A stretch of DNA of 64,000 bases from Myxococcota bacterium (GTDB taxonomy: Bacteria > Myxococcota_A > UBA9160 > UBA6930). Location: NCBI GenBank assembly GCA_028277885.1, contig JANQFK010000027.1, forward strand, positions 1-64,000, in the 5' to 3' direction. Below are positions 10,471 to 22,215 of the stretch, piece by piece. Made by a program: the position numbers and the translations under genes. Each line of letters opens with the position of its first letter. The stretch's first letter is position 1. Under the pieces are notes generated by a model. That model made no database searches. It was not told the origin of the DNA and saw only the letters and a list, made by a program, of their open reading frames with translations.

Positions 10471-10584
10471 CGTCCCCCCTCCACACCCGCGGGCCTTCCC
10501 GTCCGCCGGGTCTTCCGGTCGCGCCACTGGATGCTACCACCCCGATGGCCGCGGAGTGAGCGCGAGCGAGTCCGGTGGGAGGCC

Positions 10585-12699
10585 ATGCGAAGCCAGCCCG
10601 GAAGACCGCACCCCCTGGGAGCCGTCTGGGACGGAGAGGGGACGAACTTCGCGCTGTTCTCGGAGCACGCGACGTCCGTGGAGCTGCTGCTCTTCGACGC
10701 CGACGCCGACGCGGAGCCCGCGGAGACCATCGCGCTGCGCGAGCGCACGCGCGGCGTGTGGCACACGCGGCTCCCCGACGTGCGCCCGGGACGGCTCTAC
10801 GGCTACCGCGTCCACGGCCCCCACGACCCCGAGCGCGGCCACCGCTTCAACCCGGCGAAGCTCCTGGTGGATCCCTACGCCCGGGCGATCGGCGGGACGC
10901 TGCGCTGGAGCGATGCGGTGTACGGCCACACCCGGGGCGACCCGCGCGAGGACCTCTCCAAGGATCCCTGGGAGAGCGCCGGCTTCGTCCCCAAGGCCGT
11001 CGTCGTCGACGCCACCTTTCCGTGGGACGGCGACCGCCCGCCGCGGGTCCCGTGGAGCCGGACGGTCCTCTACGAGTGCCACGTGAAGGGCATGACCCAG
11101 CTGCACCCCGACGTGCCGCCGAAGCTGCGCGGAACCTACCTCGGCCTCGCCACAGAGCCCGTGATCGACCACCTGAAGCAGCTCGGCGTCACCGCCCTCG
11201 AGCTGCTGCCCGTGCACCACGCCGTCTCGGAGCGCCGCCTCGTCGAGCGCGGCCAGGTCAACTACTGGGGCTACAACACCCTCGGCTTCTTCGCGCCGGA
11301 CTCGCGCTTCGCCACCGGCTCCCACGGCGAGCAGGTGGACGAGTTCAAGAGCATGGTGAAGGCGCTGCACCGCGCCGGCATCGAGGTGATCCTGGACGTC
11401 GTCTACAACCACTCCGCCGAGGGCGGCCGCCTCGGCCCCACCCTCTCGCTGCGCGGCATCGACAACAGCAGCTACTACCGGCTCGATCCCGAGGATCCGC
11501 GCCACTACGTCGACTACACGGGCTGCGGGAACAGCCTGAACATGGGGCACCCGCGCACGCTCCAGCTGATCATGGACAGCCTGCGCTACTGGGTCGGCGA
11601 GATGCACGTGGACGGCTTCCGCTTCGACCTGGCCCCGGTGCTGGCGCGGGAGCTCCACGAGGTGAACCGGCTGGGTCGCTTCTTCGCCATGGTGCAGCAG
11701 GACCCGATGCTCGCCGAGACGAAGCTCATCGCCGAGCCCTGGGACCTGGGCCCGGGCGGCTACCAGCTCGGCAACTTCCCCGAGGGCTGGGCGGAGTGGA
11801 ACCCCGAGTACCGCGACACCACGCGGCGCTTCTGGCGCGGCGACGCCGGACAGACCGGCGCCCTCGCGTCTCGGCTCTCGGGCAGCGCGGACATCTACGC
11901 CAAGCGCGGCCGCGATCCCTGGGCGAGCATCAACCTCGTCACCTGCCACGACGGCTTCACCCTGCGCGACCTGGTGAGCTACGAGCGCAAGCACAACGAG
12001 GCCAACGGCGAGGAGAACGGCGACGGCCACGGCGCCAACTGGAGCCGCAACTGGGGCGCCGAGGGCCCCACCGAGTCGGTGCGCATCCAGCGCACCCGCG
12101 ACCGCATCTCGCGGAACCTGCTCGCCACCCTCGCCTTCTCCCACGGCGTCCCGATGATCTCCCACGGCGACGAGCTCGGGCGCACCCAGCTCGGGAACAA
12201 CAACGCCTACTGCCACGACGGCCCGCTCACCTGGCTGAGCTGGGACCTCGACCGGCGCGAGCGGGACCTGCTCGAGTTCACGCGCGCGGTGTTCCGCATC
12301 CGCCGGGAGAACGGCTCGCTGCGGCGACGGCGCTTCTTCTCGGGGCTGCCGGTCTCCGGGGACGGCACGAAGGACCTGACCTGGCTGCGCGGCGACGGCG
12401 AGGAGATGAAGGAGGCGGACTGGCACGACCCCGAGCGCCGGGTGCTCGGCATGTGGGTCTCCGCCGAGGCCCCCGACGAGGCCGACGAGGACGGCCGCCC
12501 CGTCCAGGCCTCCACCCTGCTGCTGCTCGTGAACGGCGGAAGCCGCTCGGTGCCCTTCCGGCTGCCGGAGCTTCCGCAGCCCGGGCACTGGCAGCAGACC
12601 GTCAACACCGCGCGCCCCGGCGTGCGCGCCGTGCGCGGCGGCACCCTCAACCTGGTCGCCCAGTCCCTGATCCTGCTGACGCACCAGAAGCCGCGGTGA
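10585..12699 (+). CDS. glgX: Glycogen debranching protein GlgX
   Basis: GAVWDGEGTNFALFSEHA, VILDVVYNHSAEGG, VDGFRFDLAPVLARE, FTLRDLVSYERKHNEANGEENGDGHGANWSRNWGAEGPT. Confidence 0.92.
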   Translation: MRSQPGRPHPLGAVWDGEGTNFALFSEHATSVELLLFDADADAEPAETIALRERTRGVWHTRLPDVRPGRLYGYRVHGPHDPERGHRFNPAKLLVDPYARAIGGTLRWSDAVYGHTRGDPREDLSKDPWESAGFVPKAVVVDATFPWDGDRPPRVPWSRTVLYECHVKGMTQLHPDVPPKLRGTYLGLATEPVIDHLKQLGVTALELLPVHHAVSERRLVERGQVNYWGYNTLGFFAPDSRFATGSHGEQVDEFKSMVKALHRAGIEVILDVVYNHSAEGGRLGPTLSLRGIDNSSYYRLDPEDPRHYVDYTGCGNSLNMGHPRTLQLIMDSLRYWVGEMHVDGFRFDLAPVLARELHEVNRLGRFFAMVQQDPMLAETKLIAEPWDLGPGGYQLGNFPEGWAEWNPEYRDTTRRFWRGDAGQTGALASRLSGSADIYAKRGRDPWASINLVTCHDGFTLRDLVSYERKHNEANGEENGDGHGANWSRNWGAEGPTESVRIQRTRDRISRNLLATLAFSHGVPMISHGDELGRTQLGNNNAYCHDGPLTWLSWDLDRRERDLLEFTRAVFRIRRENGSLRRRRFFSGLPVSGDGTKDLTWLRGDGEEMKEADWHDPERRVLGMWVSAEAPDEADEDGRPVQASTLLLLVNGGSRSVPFRLPELPQPGHWQQTVNTARPGVRAVRGGTLNLVAQSLILLTHQKPR

Positions 12700-14888
12700 G
12701 CGCCCGGCGCCCGGCACTCGCGGCGCTGGCCGAGCGGCTCGGTGTGATCCCGTCCTACCGCCCCGCGGACGGCGGGCCCCCGCGCGTGGCCTCGGACGCC
12801 ACCCGCGAAGCCCTGGTCGCCGCCATGGGGCTCGACGCCTCGAGCGAGCGCGCCGCCGCGGACGCCCTGGCCGGGCTCGAGGCGAGCGAGGCCGCGACCG
12901 CGCTCCCGGCCAGCGAGGTGACGACGGACCGGCGCGTGCGCGTGCGGCCACCCGCCGACACCGGGCCCCGCATCGACTGGCAGCTCGAGCTGCGCGAGGA
13001 GGGCGGGCGCACCAGCCGCCGGGAGGGGCGCGCGCGCCGCCCGCGCCGGGGCGCGCGCCTCGGCCTGCCGCTGCCCCGGGTCCCCGGGCCGGGCTACCAC
13101 GAGCTGCGGCTCTCGCTCTCGAGCGGCGGCCGCGTCCACGAGGCGCGCCAGCTCCGCATCGTGGCGCCGGCGCGCTGCCTCGGACCGCGCGCCGCCCTCG
13201 GGCGCCCGCGCGGCTTCGGGCTCGTCGCGAACCTCTACGCGCTGCGCAGCGCGGGCAACTGGGGCGCGGGAGACCTCGGCGACCTGGCGGCCCTGGTCCG
13301 CCTCGCCGACGCCGAGGGGGCGGACTTCGTCGGCGTGAACCCGCTCCACGCGCTGTGGAACCGCGGGCCCGACGTGAGCCCCTACCTGCCCGTGAGCCGG
13401 CTGCACCGCAACCCGCTCTACCTCGAGGTGGCCGCCGTGCCCGAGCTGCGGGGCTGCGCGGCGGCCCGCCGGCGCCTCGCCGAGCCGGGCTTCGCCCGCC
13501 GCCTGGCCGCGCTGCGCGCCGCGGAGCGGGTCGACTACGCCGCCGTGGCGGGCGCCCAGCGCGAGATCCTCGAGCTGCTGCACGAGCGCTTCCGCGCCGC
13601 CCACCGCGGGCGTGGCGACGCCCGCGGCCGCGCCCACGCGCGCTTCCTGGCGCGCGGCGGCCGGGAGCTCGAGGACTTCGCCACCTTCGTCGCCCTCGCC
13701 GAGCACCTGGACGAGCGCGACTGGCGGCGCTGGCCCGCGCGCTTCCGCGATCCGCGCTCCGGCGCGGTCGCCCGCTTCCGGGACGAGCACGACCGCGCCG
13801 TCGACTACGCCGGCTGGGTCCAGTTCGAGATCGACCGCCAGCTGGGGCGGGTGGCCGCCTCGGCGCGGCGCCGCGGGCTGGGGATCGGGCTCCTCGCGGA
13901 CCTGGCCCTGGGCTGCGCACCCGGCGGAGCCGACACCTGGACGCGACGCGACGCCTTCGTGTCGGGAGCCTCCGCGGGCGCCCCGCCCGACGCCTTCTCC
14001 CGCGCGGGCCAGGACTGGGCCTTCACCCCCCTCGATCCCCGCCGGATGGCGGAGCGCCGTCACGCGGACTGGGTGGCGCTGCTGCGCGCCGGCTTCGCCC
14101 ACGCCGGGGGCCTCCGCATCGACCACGTGCTCGGGCTGCGCCGGCTGTGGTGGGTGCCCGCCGGCCGCGAGCCCGGCGAGGGAGCGTACGTGCGCTACCC
14201 GGCCGACGACCTGCTGGGCATCCTGGCCCTGGAGAGCCGGCGCCACGGCGCCGTCGTGGTCGGCGAGGACCTCGGCACCGTGCCGCGCGGCCTGGCGGCC
14301 CAGCTCGCCCGGCGCGGCGTGCTCTCCTCGCGCGTGCTCTACTTCGAGCGCAGCGGGAGGCGGTTCCGGCGGGCCCGGGAGTGGTCGGGCCGGGCGCTGG
14401 CCACGGCCAACACCCACGATCTCCCCACCCTCGCCGCCTATTTCTCGGGCAGCGACCTCGCGCTGCGCCGACGAACCGGGCAGCTCCCCGACGACGCCGC
14501 GCTGGAAACGGCGCGCGCCGAGCGACTGCGGGACCGGGCCGCGCTGCTCCGGCGGCTCGTCGCCGAGGGCCTGCTGCCGCGCGGCGCGGACCCGGGGCCG
14601 GAGTCGCTCGCCGCCGCGGTGGCGGCCTTCCTGTGCCGGACGCCGGCCCCGCTGGTGGGCCTGGCGGTGGACGATCTCGCGGGCGAGGCGGAGCCGGTGA
14701 ACCTGCCCGGCGTCGGTCCGGACCGGCACCCGAGCTGGACGCGACGGCTCGGCGTCGGCCTCGAGGAGCTGGCCGCCCACCCGGTCGCGCGCGCCACCCT
14801 CGACGCGGTGCCGGCGTCACGCCGGCACCGCGTCGAGGGTGGTGAGCGCCGCAAGACGCGGCGCCGGGCTCAGCCGGCCTCCCGGTAG
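12696..14888 (+). CDS. malQ: 4-alpha-glucanotransferase (amylomaltase)
   Basis: GTG start overlaps glgX stop (GTGA); ALRSAGNWGAGDLGDLAALVRLADAEGADFVGVNPLHAL, LRIDHVLGLRRLWWVP, VGEDLGTVPRGL, NTHDLPTLAAYF. Confidence 0.9.
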   Translation: MSARRPALAALAERLGVIPSYRPADGGPPRVASDATREALVAAMGLDASSERAAADALAGLEASEAATALPASEVTTDRRVRVRPPADTGPRIDWQLELREEGGRTSRREGRARRPRRGARLGLPLPRVPGPGYHELRLSLSSGGRVHEARQLRIVAPARCLGPRAALGRPRGFGLVANLYALRSAGNWGAGDLGDLAALVRLADAEGADFVGVNPLHALWNRGPDVSPYLPVSRLHRNPLYLEVAAVPELRGCAAARRRLAEPGFARRLAALRAAERVDYAAVAGAQREILELLHERFRAAHRGRGDARGRAHARFLARGGRELEDFATFVALAEHLDERDWRRWPARFRDPRSGAVARFRDEHDRAVDYAGWVQFEIDRQLGRVAASARRRGLGIGLLADLALGCAPGGADTWTRRDAFVSGASAGAPPDAFSRAGQDWAFTPLDPRRMAERRHADWVALLRAGFAHAGGLRIDHVLGLRRLWWVPAGREPGEGAYVRYPADDLLGILALESRRHGAVVVGEDLGTVPRGLAAQLARRGVLSSRVLYFERSGRRFRRAREWSGRALATANTHDLPTLAAYFSGSDLALRRRTGQLPDDAALETARAERLRDRAALLRRLVAEGLLPRGADPGPESLAAAVAAFLCRTPAPLVGLAVDDLAGEAEPVNLPGVGPDRHPSWTRRLGVGLEELAAHPVARATLDAVPASRRHRVEGGERRKTRRRAQPASR

Positions 14889-16117
14889 AGCTCCACCCGC
14901 GGCAGCAGCACGCGCTCCACCACCTCGTCCCAGGCGTAGCGCCGCGCGGTGTGCTGCCCCGCGCGGCGCAGCGAGCGCAGCGCCGCGGGGTCGGTTCGCA
15001 GCCGCCGGTACAGGCTCATGAACTCCCGCGGGTCCTCGGTCTCCAGCACCAGCGCGTTCTGGCCGGGCACCGCGTAGTCCTCGCCCGAGCAGCCCGTGCA
15101 CGCGATGCCTCCCGCCGCCATGGTCTCGAGTCCGACCAGCCCGAAGGGCTCGTGCCCGCTGTTGGCCAGCACGGCGCCGGAGCCGCGGAACAGGGTGCGG
15201 CGGGCGTCGGGATCCACGTAGGAGCGCAGGTTCACGATGTCGGCGTCGCCGACCTCGCGCAGGGCCGCCAGCATGCCCGCGCTGCCCGGGCGGTCCCAGC
15301 AGCGCTCCACCACCCGCAGGCCCCGGGCGCCCGCCGCGCGCAGGACGTCCTCTCCGTGGGGCTCGGCGCCTCCCCGGGCGATCAGCAGCGGCCGCCAGTC
15401 CTGGCGCTTCATCTCCGCCACGATCTCCACGCTGGCGAGCCAGCGCTTGTCGGGGTCCCAGCGCGCCATCTTGGTGAGCAGGGTGCGGTTGCGAAAGCGC
15501 CCCCGCAGCTCCGCCACGGCCTGGCGGTCCGGCGAGTCGAAGGCGTCGGTGGAGAGCCCGTTGGGGATCACCAGCGCGTCCACCCCCACCTCGCGCATGC
15601 GGTGCTTCATGTAGCGGCTGACCGTGGTGATGGTGGCGGCCTCGGAGAGCGCGGGCCACGAGATGCGGTCGAAGCCGAAGGTGTTGTTGGCGTTCCAGAG
15701 GATGCTCACGCGGTCCCGCAGGCCGGCGTACTCGAGCAGCCAGTGGAGGTGGAGGACGGCGTCGGCGGTCTGCCACTCCTCGGCGAGGATCACGGCGCCG
15801 CCGCCGTCGGCCAAGTGCGGGAAGAGACGCTCGCGGATCAGGAAGGGGGGCAGGGTGGCGGTGAACTCGCGGTGCTTGCCCGTCTCCCCCTCGTAGACGC
15901 CCTCGGGGTGGTGCTTCGAGATCCACTGCGCCCAGCGGTGCAGGTGCAGGTCGCCCCGGCTCTCGTGACCGGGCAGGTCGGGGTCGCCGACGAACCAGAG
16001 GTGCGTCTCGAAGCCCTGGGAGGCCAGGGTCTCGGTGAGGCCTTCGACCCGCGTCGCCAGGCCGCCGGCGCGGGAGTACGCGTCCGGTCCCTCGAAGGAG
16101 AGAACGTGGAACTGCAT
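14870..16117 (-). CDS. GT4-family glycosyltransferase, possible glycogen/starch synthase-like role
   Basis: MQFHVLSFEGPDAYSRAGGLATRVEGLTETLASQGFETHLWFVGD N-terminus, LLTKMARWDPDKRW, SGHEPFGLVGLETMAAGGI; 3' end overlaps malQ by 19 bp. Confidence 0.75.
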   Translation of the reverse strand: MQFHVLSFEGPDAYSRAGGLATRVEGLTETLASQGFETHLWFVGDPDLPGHESRGDLHLHRWAQWISKHHPEGVYEGETGKHREFTATLPPFLIRERLFPHLADGGGAVILAEEWQTADAVLHLHWLLEYAGLRDRVSILWNANNTFGFDRISWPALSEAATITTVSRYMKHRMREVGVDALVIPNGLSTDAFDSPDRQAVAELRGRFRNRTLLTKMARWDPDKRWLASVEIVAEMKRQDWRPLLIARGGAEPHGEDVLRAAGARGLRVVERCWDRPGSAGMLAALREVGDADIVNLRSYVDPDARRTLFRGSGAVLANSGHEPFGLVGLETMAAGGIACTGCSGEDYAVPGQNALVLETEDPREFMSLYRRLRTDPAALRSLRRAGQHTARRYAWDEVVERVLLPRVELYREAG

Positions 16118-18133
16118 GGGGGGGCTCCATGGCGCCAGCGGCGCTGCGCAGTCTCGTCGGAGTTTTTCGGAGGTCACCCGGCCGCGGGCCACCGAGTGGG
16201 TCCAATTCTTTAGCAAGCGGTATGCCATACACGACAGGCGGTCACGCCGCTTCGGGCACGACCGGAAGTGCCGGTACGCGCAGCCTACTCGGGCGGGTCG
16301 CGGGCCTCGGTGGAGATCGCGTGAAGGCACGGGAGCAGCGGGGCGAAGTCCCCTGGCGCCCCACTTCCCGTTGGTCGATATTCCGGGCGTCTCGTCCCCC
16401 ATCGAGAATGCGAACGGATTCCCACACGTCCTCCGGCCGAGGAGCCGCGTGCCGACGCCCACGATCGCCTACCTCTCGATGGAGATCGCGCTGGACTCCG
16501 CGCTGCCGACCTACTCGGGCGGCCTCGGCGTGCTCGCCGGCGACACGGTGCGCTCGGCCGCCGACCTGGGCCTCCCCATGGCGGGCGTGACGCTCCTGCA
16601 CCGTCGGGGGTACTTCCGGCAGCGCATCGACGCGGAGGGCCACCAGAGCGAGGAGCCCGCCGAGTGGAACGTCGCCGACCACCTGACCGCGCTCGAAGCC
16701 CGGGTGAGCGTCGAGATCGAGGGCCGTCCGGTCGCGGTCCGCGCCTGGGAGTACCGGGTGCGGGGCTTCGGTGGGGCGGAGGTCCCCATCTTCCTCCTCG
16801 ACACCGACCTTCCCGAGAACGGACCCGAGGACCGCGGGCTCACCCACCACCTCTACGGCGGGGACGACCGCTACCGGCTCTGCCAGGAGGCGATCCTCGG
16901 GATCGGCGGGGTGCGGATGCTGCGCGCGCTGGGCCACGAGGACGTAGGCCGCTTCCACCTGAACGAGGGACACGCCGCCCTCGCCGTGGTGGCCCTCCTC
17001 GAGGAGTGCCTCGGTCGGCGCACCCCGCGCGCCGCGGCCGTCGAGGCCGCGGTGGAAGAGCTGCGCAGCCACGTCGTCTTCACCACCCACACCCCGGTAC
17101 CGGCGGGCCACGACAAGTTCTCCCACGAGCTCGCCGAGCACGTGCTGGGCGCGCGCCGCCTCGAGCTTCTGGCGAGCCTCGACGGGGGCCCGCTCCTCAA
17201 CATGACCGAGCTGGCCCTTCGCGCCTCGCACTTCGTGAACGGCGTGGCGATGCGCCACGGCGAGGTCTCGCGCAGCATGTTCCCCGAGTACCCGATCCGC
17301 TCGATCACCAACGGCGTCCACGTGGCAACTTGGACGTCGCCCTCGATCCGGGTGCTGCTCGACCGCCACGTGCGGGACTGGCGCCGCGACTCCCTCTCGC
17401 TCCGCTACGCGGTGGGGATCCCTCTGCGCGAGATCGGCTGGGCGCACCGGCGCTCCAAGCAGGCGCTCCTCGACCGGGTGAACCGGGAGTGCGGAGCCGG
17501 CTTCGACCCCGAGGCCTTCACCCTCGGCTTCGCGCGGCGGGCCACGGCCTACAAGCGCCCGACGCTGCTGCTGCGCGATCCGGAGCGCCTCAGCGCGATC
17601 GCGCGGGAGCAGGGACCGATCCAGGTCGTGTTCGCCGGCAAGGCCCACCCCCGGGACCACGAGGGCAAGGAGATGATCCGCTGGATCCACGAGGCCCGCG
17701 CCGCACTGGGCGCCGGGGTCTCCCTCGCCTACCTGCCGGACTACGACATGGCCCTGGGCCGGCTGCTGTGCGCGGGCTGCGACGCCTGGCTCAACACGCC
17801 CATGCCCGGCCTCGAGGCCTCGGGGACGAGCGGCATGAAGGCGGCGCTGAACGGCGTGCCCAGCCTGAGCGTCCTCGACGGCTGGTGGATCGAGGGCTGC
17901 GTCGAGGGCGTCACGGGCTGGGCGATCGGCGACGACGACTACCGCGAGCGGCTGGCCCCCTCGGCCCTCGACGCGCTCCACGCCGACGCCCTCTACGCCA
18001 AGCTGGAGAGCGCCGTGCTGCCGCGCTTCTACCGCGAGCCGGACCGCTATCTCGAGATGCGGCGCTCCGCCATCGCGCTGAACGCGTCGTTCTTCAACAC
18101 CCAGCGCATGGTGCTCCAGTACCTCTACGACGC

Positions 18134-20083
<1,950 letters not shown>

Positions 20084-20320
20084 GTCGTCTCGCTAGCCCC
20101 GCACGCGGGCCGGCGCAACGTCGGCGGCAGGTGCACGCACGGGCCGGCCGTGATTGAATGTCGCGCGTGGGTCGTGGACGACGCGCCCGCCGGAACCGGG
20201 GACATCACGGGGCACGGTTCGTGCACTCCGTGGGGAGAATCGGGTGACGGTGCGGCAGTTTGCCTCTTCCCGAGGGGCGGCCAGCGCCGAGGGGTTGGAG
20301 GAGAGGGGAGCGGCGGAGCC

Positions 20321-21331
20321 ATGAGCGCGGATCCGGGTCGGAGAGGGCTCACCCGCCGCAACGTGCTGCGCCTGCTCGCCGTGGGTGGCGCGGCGGGCCT
20401 CGCCTGGACGGCCGGCGTCTCGGCCCGCGCCCGCCGCGTGGTCCGCTCCCGGGTGCTGATGGGCACCTGGGTCCAGCTCACCCTGGTGGACCGGGATCGC
20501 GAGGCCGCCGAGGCCGCCGCGGAGGCGACCCTCACCCGAATGGCGGAGCTCGAGCGAGTCCTGAGCCGCCACCGCGCCGACAGCGAGCTCTCCCGGCTGC
20601 AGCGGCTGGGCCGGATCGAGCACGCCGACCCGGCGCTCCTCGACGTGCTGCGACTCGCGGAGCGCATCTCGCGACTCGGCGACGGCGCCTTCGACGTCAC
20701 CGTGCAGCCGGTGCTCGACCTGTACCGCGGCCACCCGGGCCGCGCGCCGGACCCGGCGGCCCTCGAGCGCGCCGTGGCCCGGGTGGACCACCGGGCCGTG
20801 CGCATCGAGGCCGACGCCGTCTCCCTCGCCCGGCCCGACGTGCGGCTCACCCTGGACGGCATCGGCAAGGGCTGGGTGGTGGACCGCGGCATCGACGTGC
20901 TGCGCGAGCGGGGCTTCGGTGACGTGTTCGTGGACGCGGGGGGCGACTGCGTGGCGGCCGGCGGCCGCGGCGCGGGGCGGCCCTGGCGCGTCGGCATCCG
21001 CCGGCCGCGGCCGGGCCTCGCCCTGCAGGCGCGCTTCGAGGCGCGGGACGTCGCCGTCGCCACCTCGGGCGACTACATGCAGCCCTTCAGCCGGGACTAC
21101 GCCCAGCACCACATCCTCGACCCGCGCACGGGCCGCTCGTCGCCGGAGCTCGCCAGCGCGACGGTGTCGGCTCCGGACGCCGCCAGCGCCGACGCCCTCG
21201 CCACCCTGGTGATGGTGCTCGGCGCGCGCCGCGGCCGCGCACTCCTCGAGGACCTGCCGGGGTGCGAGGGCTACCTCGTCGCGAAGGACCTGGCCGTGAC
21301 CCGGACCTCGGGCTTCGGGGTGACGGCATGA
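20321..21331 (+). CDS. apbE: FAD:protein FMN transferase (ApbE family)
   Basis: SRVLMGTWVQLTLVD, LERVLSRHRADSELSRLQ, VRLTLDGIGKGWVVDRGIDVLRERGFGDVFVDAGGDC, HHILDPRTGRSSPELASATV; overlaps rnfB start (ATGA). Confidence 0.9.
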   Translation: MSADPGRRGLTRRNVLRLLAVGGAAGLAWTAGVSARARRVVRSRVLMGTWVQLTLVDRDREAAEAAAEATLTRMAELERVLSRHRADSELSRLQRLGRIEHADPALLDVLRLAERISRLGDGAFDVTVQPVLDLYRGHPGRAPDPAALERAVARVDHRAVRIEADAVSLARPDVRLTLDGIGKGWVVDRGIDVLRERGFGDVFVDAGGDCVAAGGRGAGRPWRVGIRRPRPGLALQARFEARDVAVATSGDYMQPFSRDYAQHHILDPRTGRSSPELASATVSAPDAASADALATLVMVLGARRGRALLEDLPGCEGYLVAKDLAVTRTSGFGVTA

Positions 21332-22194
21332 CGCTGGTCCTGACCGCGGTCGCCGCCCTGGGAGGCCTCACCCTGGTGCTGGCCTCGCTGCTCGTGCTCG
21401 CCAACCGCAAGCTCCACGTCGAGGAGGACCCGCGCATCGACGCCGTGGAGGAGATGCTGCCCCACGCCAACTGCGGCGCCTGCGGCTTCCCGGGCTGCCG
21501 CCCCTTCGCCGAGGCCCTCGTCGCCGGCGACGCGCTGCCGGGCAAGTGCACGGTGAGCGCCGAGGCGGGCCGCGCGCGCATCGCCGCGTACCTGGGCGTG
21601 GACGTGGGCGCCGAGGAGAAGCGCGTGGCGCGGCTCGCCTGCGCGGGCGGCAGCAACGTGGCGCGCCACCGCGCCCGCTACGACGGCCTCTCCACCTGCG
21701 CGGCCGCCGCCCAGGTGGCCGGCGGCGGCAAGAGCTGCTTCTGGGGCTGCCTCGGCCTGGCCGACTGCGCCGTGGCCTGCGACTTCGACGCGATCCACAT
21801 GGATCCCCACGACCTGCCGGTGGTGAACGAGGAGAAGTGCACCGCCTGCGGCGACTGCGTGGACGCCTGCCCCAAGGACCTGTTCTCGCTGCACCCCGTG
21901 AGCCGCCGCCTGTGGGTGGCCTGCCGCTCCCTCGAGGCGGGCGACGGCGTCCTCGAGGACTGCGAGGTGGCGTGCACCGCCTGCGGGCGCTGCGCCATGG
22001 ACGCTCCGGGGCTGATCGAGATGCGCGACAACCTGCCCGTGGTGGACTACGCGCGCCCCCACGGCACCCGCGTGCCGATCGAGCGCTGCCCCACGGGCGC
22101 CATCGTCTGGCTCGACCCGCTGCACGGCGCCGTGAAGGGCGCGGCGGCGAAGAAGATCATCCGCAAGGGCGCGCTTCGCGACGCTCCCACCTGA
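21328..22194 (+). CDS. rnfB: Rnf electron transport complex subunit B
   Basis: N-terminal TM helix, LPHANCGACGFPGCRPFAEALVAGDALPGKC, CFWGCLGLADCAVACDFDAI, CTACGDCVDACPKDLFSL. Confidence 0.93.
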   Translation: MTLVLTAVAALGGLTLVLASLLVLANRKLHVEEDPRIDAVEEMLPHANCGACGFPGCRPFAEALVAGDALPGKCTVSAEAGRARIAAYLGVDVGAEEKRVARLACAGGSNVARHRARYDGLSTCAAAAQVAGGGKSCFWGCLGLADCAVACDFDAIHMDPHDLPVVNEEKCTACGDCVDACPKDLFSLHPVSRRLWVACRSLEAGDGVLEDCEVACTACGRCAMDAPGLIEMRDNLPVVDYARPHGTRVPIERCPTGAIVWLDPLHGAVKGAAAKKIIRKGALRDAPT

Positions 22195-22215
22195 TCCGGA
22201 CCCAGGAGGTTTCCC

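Noticed and set aside
20084-20320. Possible riboswitch upstream of apbE-rnf
   Set aside because: No recognised riboswitch consensus could be read; only a divergent promoter region can be claimed.
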